A DNA stretch of 64,000 bases from Owenia fusiformis (taxonomy: Eukaryota; Annelida; Polychaeta; Sabellida; Oweniidae), in NCBI GenBank assembly GCA_903813345.2, contig CAIIXF020000001.1, positions 15,767,915 to 15,831,914 on the forward strand, written 5' to 3'. The notes beneath the pieces were generated by a model that made no database searches, was not told the DNA's origin, and saw only the letters and a list, made by a program, of their open reading frames with translations. The first letter of the stretch is position 1. The number at the start of each line of letters is the position of its first letter. This document shows, in pieces, positions 39,201-51,200 of the stretch. Position numbers and translations under genes: made by a program.

Positions 39201-42200
39201 ACTTTATAACACGAAGAGAAATATTTATGTAATGTGTTGAATATTTACATAATGTGAACAAAGATTACTGCAATGTCTTTGACCACTTGTAGTGCAGGAG
39301 TTTTCTGACTAACTTTTATCAAAGACCCAATATAAGAGACTGCAAATGAATGATTTTTCCCAGAAATGCCGCAAAATCTTAAAGGAACATTCCTGGCCAA
39401 ACCTTTTCTATCCTGATGTGATAGCTATAATCATATATATACTTTCCATATTTAGCAAAACATGGGGAAATGTTTTAATATAGTCAATATTGATAATTTA
39501 AAAATGTAGTGCTCATTTCCAGTAAGCTGCCATCTTTTAAGATTTTACTCAGGAAGTGATTCCATCGACTCTCAACTTTCATGACCTTGCATATAACAGT
39601 ATAGGAAAATAGCACAATATCACTTCTAGATGGGTGATCCTTACTTTATGCGCAAAAATATGTTCAGAGCTTGTCAGCTTAGAATAAAAGAAGAGACTTT
39701 TAGAAGGATTAAATCATAGACAAAATTGAAAAAGAATATTCAGCTGGTTTTGTAATTCTTAATAGCTCCTCCTATAGTGTTATATGCAATTTTTGAGAGT
39801 CAATGACATCACTTCCTGAGTGAAATATTAAAAGATGGCAGCCTACTGGAATTCGGCACTACATATTCAAGTGATCAATATTGACCATATCAAAACATTT
39901 TTCCCTGTTTTGCTAAATATGGAAAGTATATATATGGTTATAGCTACCATATTAGGAGAGAAATGGTCTGGCCAGGAATATTCCTTTAAGTAATCTACGA
40001 TTTTAGTCCCTTTTATATATGCAAATTGAAGGTTTAATGAACAGGTTTCAAATATTATATTGTAACATCTTGTAGATGTTAAAATAACTTGATGAGAGAT
40101 CATATTTTATTTGTTGGAATTTTCTTCTCTGGCAAGGTAAAATTTCCTTGTTTAAATTATATGTGCTTTTAAAAGAACATATATGCATTTCTATCACACT
40201 GGCTACATTGCTATTGAATAGAACAAATACCTTTTTTTTTTATTTTGTTTGACCACCCTGATTTGATTCAAAGGTATGTTCTTACAGTATATTTGTTTCT
40301 AGTCAATTTTTCAATTTCATTACAGCATAAATGGAACTCTTCATGTCAGTTCATATATATCGGATAGAAGAGACAGATTAGACTGAAAGTTTACACTTAT
40401 AAATTGAAATATAGGGTGTCCGGAAAGTAAAGATACAAATGCTCTAACTTCAATAGATTTACCTGTTGTGAGATGAAATTTCTACATTTGGCATTTCAAC
40501 AATTTATCCTGTAACTGTCATGACATATAGTTTCAAAATGAAAAAGTTATGGTCATTATGGTAACGGGAGTTGGGGGTATGTGGAGCAGCATCACAATTA
40601 TTTTTTTTATTGTCTTTTATAAATCTTTTTCCTACTCAAATCATCTTGGCACTCAACCCATTTGTTCCTATAAAGCTTCAAATTATGTCCCACAACAGCA
40701 TAAGGATTAGTACTCTCATGTTATTTTATCATTTAACATGACTACTATTATCCAGTAATATGTTTCCTCCGCATTATTTTTATGTTTATGGTGCATCTTG
40801 ACCAGAGATTCAAAGATCTGACAAAACCGCTGCTGTCCATCTCTCAAATTGCTGATAACATTGGCTTCCAGTTGAGTCTCATTTGAATACTGAACTTCTC
40901 ACAAATATCACTTTGAGATGCTCATTAAGGCTGAAGTCTAAAGGGGCATTCTTGGGTGGGGCATTGAACAAAAAGGTTTAATGTCAAGACACTCCATTTT
41001 GAGATTTGTTGGCTTTGTGAATTGGTGTATTGTGGAGGTGGAATATTGACTTTCCTTATTAACCCAGGGAACTTTTATTCTAAACTCTTCTTTGATTATA
41101 CTGATGACATAACATAGTCCTGACATGTATCAATGACACCATTATATATATGAAAGAACATTATAGCAACAATAATACAATATTGAAGAATACAAAAAAT
41201 TGATAGAAAACACAATGATCAACACTCTTTCAAATGGTTATATTTTAGCAATTAATCAGATTTTAGCAATGTTCTGGAACTGCTCCACATACCTCTCACC
41301 TCTGTAACCATGACAACCATAACTTTAACCGGTTTAGACTATATGCGTTGAGAGTTGATAGACACATTGTAATAAGGTTCCTCTACAATCTGTAGCAATT
41401 TCATTGCGAAAATCCGAAATCTCTTAAAATTAGAGTATTTGTATCCTTACTTTCCGGACACCCTGTACTTTCCATTTATTTTATGGGTGTCTATAGATAC
41501 ACATTCTGTCAAAATTGTGAGAGAATGTTCTTTTATGTACGTCTAAATATTTTAAGTGTCTCTCAATTTTAATATACAATGTAACATGTATATTCCATAC
41601 ATCCAGTACATGGGTACATAAAAAAACAGCAAAATTAACAAACTCCCTTACTTACCAGAGAAAGGTCAAATCCATGATTTTCCAAGTAAAGAAATCCAAC
41701 TTCACTGAATGCTCTGTAGACATCTGTAGCCAAGTTGGCCAGGGCTTCATCAGAGGGTGAGCTGGTGACATCCCTTAAGTTATACGTACTAAAATCTACT
41801 ACTGGAATCATTCTTGTTGTATCTTATGTGTAATAAGGTGAAATAATGATCTGAATATGTAATCCCTTTGTAATGCTCTAACCTTCTTGATCCTTTTTAT
41901 CTTTGAGAGATAGCAAGCTGAATCAAGTTGAACAAAGTTCAAAGGAGTGGTATTGATATGGAGAACTGAATTCAACAATGTTTTTCTTTTAAACCAATTA
42001 TTGATAACATTCTGTAAAAAGCACGGTATCTTATGTAAGGTTGACTGATTGACAACAATTTAATGTGAAAATTACTTACAAATATTTTATATAACTGTTT
42101 TTGTTAACATTTTTGGTTTTTGCTCCTTTCTACCAATTCTTGAGAATGAAATTAAATGTCTTTCTGAACCTTGTTGGAACAAAATAACATATACAACATG

Positions 42201-45200
42201 TTTTTAGACCTCTCAATATTATAGTTATACATGTACAAAGGAATTTTTGGTTGGAAAAAAAGTATTCAAAAAATTAAAACAAAATCCCCAAAAATAGAAA
42301 AAATCAAGATAAACCTTTTATTTCATTAACAAGATACTTTTTAAAATCAACCAAAATTTTCTTTGTAGTAATTACAATATTGAGAGACCTAAACATGTTG
42401 TGTTTATGTCGTTTTGTTCCAATGAGGTTCGGAAAGATGTTTCATTTCACTCTGGAAACATGATGCCAAGAACAAAACAAGTGTTTGATGTGTTTTCTAA
42501 AACAATATAGATGAAAGTTAATATATATTTTTCAAATTATATTGTTACCATTCAAAACATGACCATTAAATTGACGATGTGTTAAATTTTAAACTTGACA
42601 TCAAATACGCCGTGGCAACTAATTTAAACAAGAAGGAGTGGCAGAATTTTTTAACATTATGTGTGCCCCATCATTATATAACAATTATATATTGGTATCA
42701 TATCTTTTGCTAGTGAGACATATTTGACTTGCGAACATTTTCAGTTTGACCACTCACCAAAGACCACAAGGTCAAACTGACAGATCACACTAGGTCAAAT
42801 TGACAGATAATCTAAGGCCAGTATAGGTCAATCTGACCAATCGTCTTAGACCGCTAGGTCAAACTGAGAGACCTCTTGGTCAAACCAACCTATCTTCTAA
42901 AACAAAAATATCAAATCAATCATATATCTAAGTCCACTAGCTCAAATTGATAAGTTCAAACTAACCAATCCTTTAAGACCACAAGGTAAATCTGATCATA
43001 CACCTTACCCTGCGTGCAGAGTCTAGTTAAACTACACTCTGCCTAGTAGAGACCATATTACAGTTTAGTAGCCCCGCCCCCACGACGGGTACCGCCTTGT
43101 ACCGGTGACAGTTAAGGTAAATCACTTTTGACCTACGCGCTGACCTTACACCAATCAGCGAGCTTGAAAACATACGCCAAATGCGTTCTAATTAAATATG
43201 CGCATGTCATTGGTCAATTCCGGGCTCACTGATGACGTCAGAAGGAATGACCATACAAAGAACGTCGGTCAAATTTGGCCGACGAACACTGATTGGCGCG
43301 GTGAGTTCACAGGTTTATTTTAGTTTGAAAGAGTGAAGACGAAGCTCTCTTTTAAGAAGTGAAGTCAAACGAATGCAAAGGGTACATACACCTATGATCT
43401 TTAAGCTAAACTGACCAAATTTTTCACTACTTTAGGTTAAACTGACATATTGCCTCAACCATTAGGTCAAACTGACCATCTAGGATCACAAGGTCAAACT
43501 GATTTTCAAGAGTCGCTAGGTAAGACTACTGGGTCAAACTGACTAACTAGGATCAGGGAAACAAGGTCAAATCAAACCATCTAGGATCACTAGGTCAGAC
43601 CAACCATCTAGGATCACTAGGTCAAACTGACCCCCTAGGATCACTAGGTCAAACTGACCCCCTAGGATCACTAGGTCAAACTGACCATCTAGGATCACTA
43701 GGTCAAACTGATCATCTAGGATCACTAGGTTAAACTGACTGGTTAAGATCACAAGGTCAAACTGGTTATATAGGTCAAACTGACATATTAGAGAGATTTC
43801 GCACATAAGTGAAAGTACAACTTATACGTATACGTATAGTTTAAAGGGTCATGTCGAACTATTATATTTACTAAAATCAATTTTAAATTGTACTTCATGG
43901 AACATAACTATTCTGTTATAGAAAAGCTCCATCAACTAGAGACTGTGAATGCACTGTCATCTGCATGTGTAGATTATGCACATTATAATTAAATGCTTGC
44001 TTCCGTGTCCTAGTTGTTGTAGTGTATTATAAACACGATTCTTTAAAGTGAGTCATGATTCTTTAAAGTGAGTCATTACATAAACAAGTTGATTATTTCA
44101 ATGTTTTCATGATCAGTATAAGTTCAGTGAACTTACAAAACAGTATATTTACGTAGATGATAACGTATACAGTTGGTTCTCCGTATAAAAATTTGCTTAC
44201 ATGTGTGTGGAACAATTGACCGCAAGCATTTTTTGAAATTAATTGGCTGAGTGGGAACAGTATCCAATCAAATACTTTAACCATCAATTTGAAACACCAA
44301 TCAAACCAGTAGGTTCTAGCAATTCCTGGAAACGACCCATTAGCTCAACATATGACATACAGGGTGTTTCATAACGAGCATCTCCAAAAGTCAATTTGAG
44401 AAGAGACGGTTCTATAAAATATGTACTATATATGAGCCTATTTTATTCTAGACAAACACATTTGGATCAACTAAACATGCTACAATTCAAGAAAGTACAA
44501 ATGGCATCCCTTTGACCTGTATTTATTACAGTCCGAGAAGATCTTTCCTGACGAAAAGCCCACATTATGAAACACCTTGTACGTTTACCTATAAGTATAA
44601 GTATACGTTATAAGTTGTAATTTCACTAGGTGCGAAATCTCTCTAATGCCTTCGAATATTAGTTCAAACTGACCATCTAGGATCACTAGGTCAGACCAAC
44701 CATCCAGGATCACTAGGTCAAACTGACCACCTAGGATCACTAGGTCAAGCTGACTAATTAGTTAATACCATCACTAAAACTGAGACTCATTTTAAGAACA
44801 GAATCAGATAATTGATAACCCAAATAAAAAGTAAATGTATAATTGTATGTCAGTGGTATTCTATATTATTATCCCACCGAACGAAATTCGAGGGGGATAT
44901 AGGAAATTCGTCCGTCCGTTCGTCTGTCCGTTCATCCGTCTCTCCGGGCAATTACTCAAATACCGGTTGGCGGATTTGATTCAAATGTTATAGGCTAGGC
45001 TTATGCCTTATGAAGGTAGGACTTCTGCTCGAGAAGGAATTTTCAATATGGCTGCTTAATTAAAAATGGCGGCCATTTTTCGGAAAAAATATAATCTTTG
45101 ATAACTCAAATACTAGGGGATGGATTTGGTTCAAATTTTACATGCACTATATTTCAAAATGGCCGCCATTTTTTGTAAAAAAGACATAATCTTCGTTAAC

Positions 45201-48200
45201 TCAAATACTATTGAATGGATTTGGTTCAAATTTTACATGCTGATGCCTAGGGACATAGGATTTTCAAGATGGCAGCTTAATTTCAAAATGGCCACCATTT
45301 TTCGTAAAAGAACGTAACCTTTGATAACTCAAATACCAGTTGACGGATTTGGTTCAAATTCTATATGCTGATGGATTTGGTTCCAATTTTATATGCTGAT
45401 ATCTAGGGAAAATGGAGATCTGCTTCAGAAGAAAGGCGTCAACTGAATTTCAAAATGGCTGCCATTTTTCATAAAAAAGGTAATCTTTGATAACTCAAAT
45501 ACCAGTGGACAGATTTACTTCAAATTTGATATACAGATGCCTAGAGATAGAGGAGCTCTGCTTGAAAAGTAAGTTTCAAGGTGGCTGCAATTCATCGAAA
45601 TCTCCGCCACTTTTCATCCTTGATGTCTCACATACCAGTTGACGGATTTGGATTAAATTTTATTTGCTGATGCCTTGAGACCTAGGAGCTCTGAAATCTA
45701 AAGATGACAGCTGAATTTCAAAATGGCAACCATGTTTCATAAAAACATAATCTTTGATCACTCAATTACCAGTGGATGGATTTGGCTCAAATTTTATATG
45801 GCCGCTATTTATCAAAACATGTTTTGTTCGGTGGGATTTGCTACTCTGTGGAGTTGCTGTTTTTCTAGTTATGTTTATGCTATCCTTATTGTTTCTGTTT
45901 AGGGCTGCACGCCAGAGAGAGCAAAGGGAGCAATGGGAACACAAACAGCAAGAAGGTGGTGAGTCCCCAGGGAAGTCTCGAGATAACTGGAGGGACAACA
46001 GACCAGATAGACCTAGAGACTCAGACAACAGAAACTGGAGGGATAAGCAAGGTGCATAAATATGAAGTTATTAATTATTTTAGATGGTTTATCATAGTAG
46101 CCCGGACAGAATTGTTCAATGGTCACTTTTTCTTTAATAACTTTTTTAATTTTCAATATTATCAAAATCTGATTACATATTTGAAAACTAGAGTGAAATT
46201 CTGACATACAAAATTAATTTGTTGATTTTAAAGGCATTTAATTCATAATATGTGTGACACAAATACATAATTCACCATATTGCCTCATATTTGACATATA
46301 TGGCAGCATATTTCGTTAATTTCAATGTTCTGTTGAGAGTTAATATTTGAAGATTGTCGGAGGCCTATAAGGTCATGCTGCCACCTTTACAATCCTGATG
46401 TAATGCAGCATTGACTAATCATCAATACAAGAGACATCCCTCCTCCAAGGGTCTATGAAGTCAACTCTATTGAAATGTTCGGGGTTGTGTTCAAGAGAAT
46501 GTGAAAAGGTGGCGCCCCAATGTGCGGGGTGTGATGAGAATAGGTCCTCAGTCTTTTCAAAAGCTCAAACAGCCATCTCAGAGGCCATTGAAAAGCTGAA
46601 GAACAATTCACATGCATGTCAAGGATCGGCTTAAGAGGAGTTTGACTGGAAAGACATTAAAAACTGTGGCAGTATGACCCTATAATTGCATGGGTTAAAC
46701 GAACTAGGGTTGCTGGTCCACTTTGGGTAACAATGGAATGGCCAAAAACTTTAAATCCTGCAACCCCAACCAATATACTGTACATATAAAATGTACAAAC
46801 CTTTTGAGTACATGTAGCGGTATACATACAAGTCAATTTAAAACAAGGTTTTAAATGCAGTCATTACCTCATACCAATGCAGCAGTCCATATGACTTTGT
46901 AGGCCTATGAGGTTTCATAAATATTAATTTTCAAATGAACATTCAAATCCACAAAACATGCCTCCATTTTTGAACAAATATGAGACAAAATGGTGAATTA
47001 TGTATTTGCGTCACTCATACTATGAATGCCTATAAAATCAAAAAATTAAGAGATGTTCCTTAAATATTTTTTTGTATGTCAGAATTTCACTCTAGTTTTC
47101 AAATATGTAATCAGATTTTGATAATACTGAAAATTAATAAAAAAGTTATTAAAGAAAAAGTGACCATTGAACAATTCTGTCCGGGCTACTATATTCTTTT
47201 AATGATTATTATTGTGTGAGCATGGTGAGAAATTACTACTCTTTTGTTCTTTTTACAGGTAAGAAATTATTCATATCGAATTATTTTCTGATCAAAATCT
47301 TAATGATGAAAAAATGATTCAATTCTTTGTCATTAACATAAAGGGATTTAATGTAATCTTTGTATTATACAAATTTGTATTACTTGTGCTTTAAATTGCA
47401 TGTATTTGCTGTTATCCTGTTTAGTACAACCATCTGTTTTGAACTTTTGAGAGAGTTTGAATAAATGGTGTTCTTTCAGGAACTGAAGCGCGACCAATAC
47501 CAAAAACTGGTAACCATGGTTCTCAATCCCCAGCCTCCACACCATCTCGTGGTGAACGAACCTACTACGGCAGCTCTAGTGGGCAGTCCCCTGTGTACGT
47601 AGCCCCCTCTAGCGGCGCCCAGGTTGTCTATAGCAATCCAAGACAGGTACTACAAGGACAACCTGGGCCATCTAGCAATCAACACTCTTTTATTCTAAAT
47701 TGACTGCTTGACTCATGCATCCAATCTTAAATACAATTCTGTAGAATAAAGAATAACACCTTTTAGTCTATTCCCTTTTAACAAGTTAGCATAAATAACA
47801 CATAATCTCAATTGAACCTTTTAAATGGTCCACTCTGAAACACGTGTGACAATCTGAACTTCAATATGTGACTGTCTGAAGTTTCATTTCTTGTCAATTC
47901 AAACCTTAAAAGATTGGGGATATATGAAATATTTTAGGACTGTAAAAAGTTTGATAATCTTGATTTTTATATTGCCTTTATGTGTTCATCTATACTGTAT
48001 CTAAGAGTGATGATTGGAAAGTTGGTGGCTAGATAAGTAACTAATGTATATTGTATAAACTATAAGTTAATAATTAAGGAATAAATAAGGTTAAATTTGT
48101 ATGTGTGGGTATTTATCTTTACAAATGAGAACTTATCACAGTATATAGCAGCCAGAGTAATTCATAACATGCCTCCTTTAAATATTTAGCACCTTAATTA

Positions 48201-51200
48201 AATATTGCACTTGATACCAAACTAAATGAACAGTAGACATGGGTGACCTTATGAAATGTTACTGGCCCACACATACTTCTGTTTCAGATTTATATAATCT
48301 TATTCCAATTATTTTCAATCATTAATAGTACTTTGTATCAAGTTAGCAAGTGAAATAATAACCTCATGTTGAAAGTGAAACTTTATTCCAGGCCCAAATT
48401 CAAGCAAGTCTTTTTCAACAAATCCAAGGGTGGGAGCCAAGCCAAGCCAGCTTCACCACAGAACAAAGGCAAGGGCAAGCAAAATACACCCAGTCAGCAA
48501 GCAAACAAGGCCAGTTCAGCCAGTCCCAACAACAAGCAAGGCCCAGTCAATCACCAGGCATATCAAGGCCAGGCCAGTCACCAATCCAAGCCCAGTTCAG
48601 CCACTCACCGGGACAAGCAACATTCATCCAGGGGCAAGTCCACTACACCCAAGGCCAAGGCAAAAACATCCAAGGACAACTCCAGAACAATCAGTCAAGA
48701 CCCCTAAGTCAACATATTTCTCAGATTCCAGGACCCATCTCAAGACAACCTTATACTCAATGTAGTCCACAATCAGACTTGCTAGTGTTCACACCCCCAA
48801 AGTCATCCACCTTCCAATCATCTACCAGTAACAATACACAGTCTTTGATGGATATTAGAATACCCCAACCACAGAGGTACTCAAACATTATCTCTTCTCC
48901 AAAAGGTCACAATTTCACCCCTCAAGGTCAAGGTTATTCTCCTAGTCAAGGACACGGTTACTCTCCAGGTCAGAGTTACATTCATGCAGGGCCTCAAGGG
49001 TTCTCTCCAGGTCAAGGACAGTGTCTAGCAAACATTGACGCCCATTGGCCCTCCTTGCCTAGGTCTCCTAATGCTAAAGGAAACAATCCAGGTGCTACAG
49101 TTAAGCCACTCATGCATATGGACCCGGCCATAGTTCAACACAGCGGTGGTCCCCAGTATATTCGATCCACGTCAGATAGTAACAGCAAACACTCCAACCC
49201 TGCAGTGAAAGCATTATTCACAAACCAACACTCGGATCCATCACTGGCTCGGGTCACAGCAGCTAGCCCCACACAGTCAATCAATCAAAGTTTTTCATAT
49301 GCTAATTCACCTCCTAATCCCCAGCAGATTGCCAGTCCCCTGCAGCAGACCCCACCAAACACATGGCACGCCAGACAGTGGACCACCACACACCCTACCA
49401 TCAGACCTGACCAACTGCAGGTATCACAAAGCCAACCCAATACAAACACTCATCAGATGCTCACCAATAGTCAGGCTGTATATACCCATCATCATGCCCT
49501 ATATACCCAAGGCCAAGCCCTACACACCCAAGGTCAAGGCCTACTACAAACGCAAGGCCAAACACCACCTACACAATGTCAGGGGAAACATACACAGGGC
49601 AAGGCTATTCCACAAGGCTATATGGTTGGTACATCTCAAGGTCATGGCAGTCAGCAGTTCTACAGTGCTTCAAATCCACAACAATATTACATAGCACCAG
49701 GCCAGGTTTCCCCTGGTTCACATGCACCTCTTCCTAGACAAACCAGTCAGTATATAAATGCGGTACGTAGCTAATTATTTGGTCAACTCTCTGATTACCC
49801 ATTAATTAATTAATTTGATCGCTCCATATTTCTGTTATCTTCTTTGAAAATTTTCTTTTTTGAAATAAACTCACCGATTACCCATTAATTCATTATCTGA
49901 TCGCTCCATATTTCTATTATCTTCTTTGAAAATTTTCTTTTTTGAAATAAACTTAGCAATATATCCATGATCATTATGTGCATGATGTATTGTAATGATA
50001 AATCCTCTGTTATTAGATTTTTGACACAAAGGACAATCCTAGTAAGACTTGATACTAGAAGCTTAGGGTTCAACAACACTTCATTTATTATGTCACCAAC
50101 ACAAGTGCTGACACATCGTTATTATAGTCTCCCAACTTTATTGTGGATGGTGTTTGGTGGGTGGTGTTTGGTGGGTGGTGTTTGGTGGGCAGTAGTTGGT
50201 GGTTGACCTCTGAAACAAATGGGAGGTGGTGGCATTTTGCCTGCTAATGCCTTGTTATAAATTAAATGAGAGCTCACCTCCAAAATAAAAATATTGATTC
50301 ATTCACAGTTTACAGCAACTATTTTCTCTTCATTAGGTGTCATCCTCCTCTGGAGTGTTCCATAGTAACCCTCAACCCCCAGGTATGTACAGCATTCCAA
50401 AAGTTCTCATACAATTATACTTTGTGTAACCATATGGTGACATTGTTGTTTTAATGGCCTCTGTTGACATTTTAACAAGTAAAGATGTGATATGTTTGTT
50501 GTAAATCACATGTTGACATACTACATGATATTTTATAGAGTCTACACAGAAAATACATTCAGAAAATGTTAGTGATGATTGAAAAAGGTCAATGTAGGAT
50601 AATTAACTATATTTTAATATATGAATCTCAAACGTTCACCTCCCCGATAACTATTTACATATTGGAATTCTTGATACTACCATATTTTTTGGAAACATGC
50701 AGATACTCCAGATTGTCAGTATCATTGAGCATTTCATGAATATTGCACTATTCAATGAGAAACTATTTGGATGAAATATTAGAGTTGAAATATCCTGACA
50801 CAACTTTTTATATGTACATTTTCTCCTGCCTCTACTGCCTCATGTATAATATCAAATTATCAAATGTTGGCAGAACTTAACTATTTTGGATATTTTCATT
50901 CCCGTCCCACAACTATTTGTAGTTAGCTAATAATCTTACATTGATAGATTCAGGTCCCTATAAATACCGTAAATGCCAAGGATAAAGCTGTAATATGAAG
51001 GACTCTGAAATGATTAAGTCAGCCACTGTGATATTTATTACATTACGCTGATTTAATAAATAAATGTCTTGGATTCTGATTAGGCTCTATAGAATGTCAT
51101 GATTCTGATTAACTGGAGTTTTATTGAAAACAGTCCAGTAGAAAATTTAGAATGTTAAGCTAAAGTAAAAAAAATGAATTAAGTCTTATAGGAGTCATTT

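Noticed and set aside
40938-41126. 62-codon minus-strand frame as a separate gene
   Set aside because: It is part of the dead mariner transposase; the PLDF motif lies just beyond it in another frame.
43567-43806. 79-codon frame repeating DLVILGGQF
   Set aside because: Artefact of the 27-bp AGGTCA minisatellite.
48366-48765. Two overlapping frames of 113 and 111 codons rich in Gln, Lys and Pro
   Set aside because: They are out of frame with TUT exon 23, which is open from 48392 and fits the splice phases on both sides.
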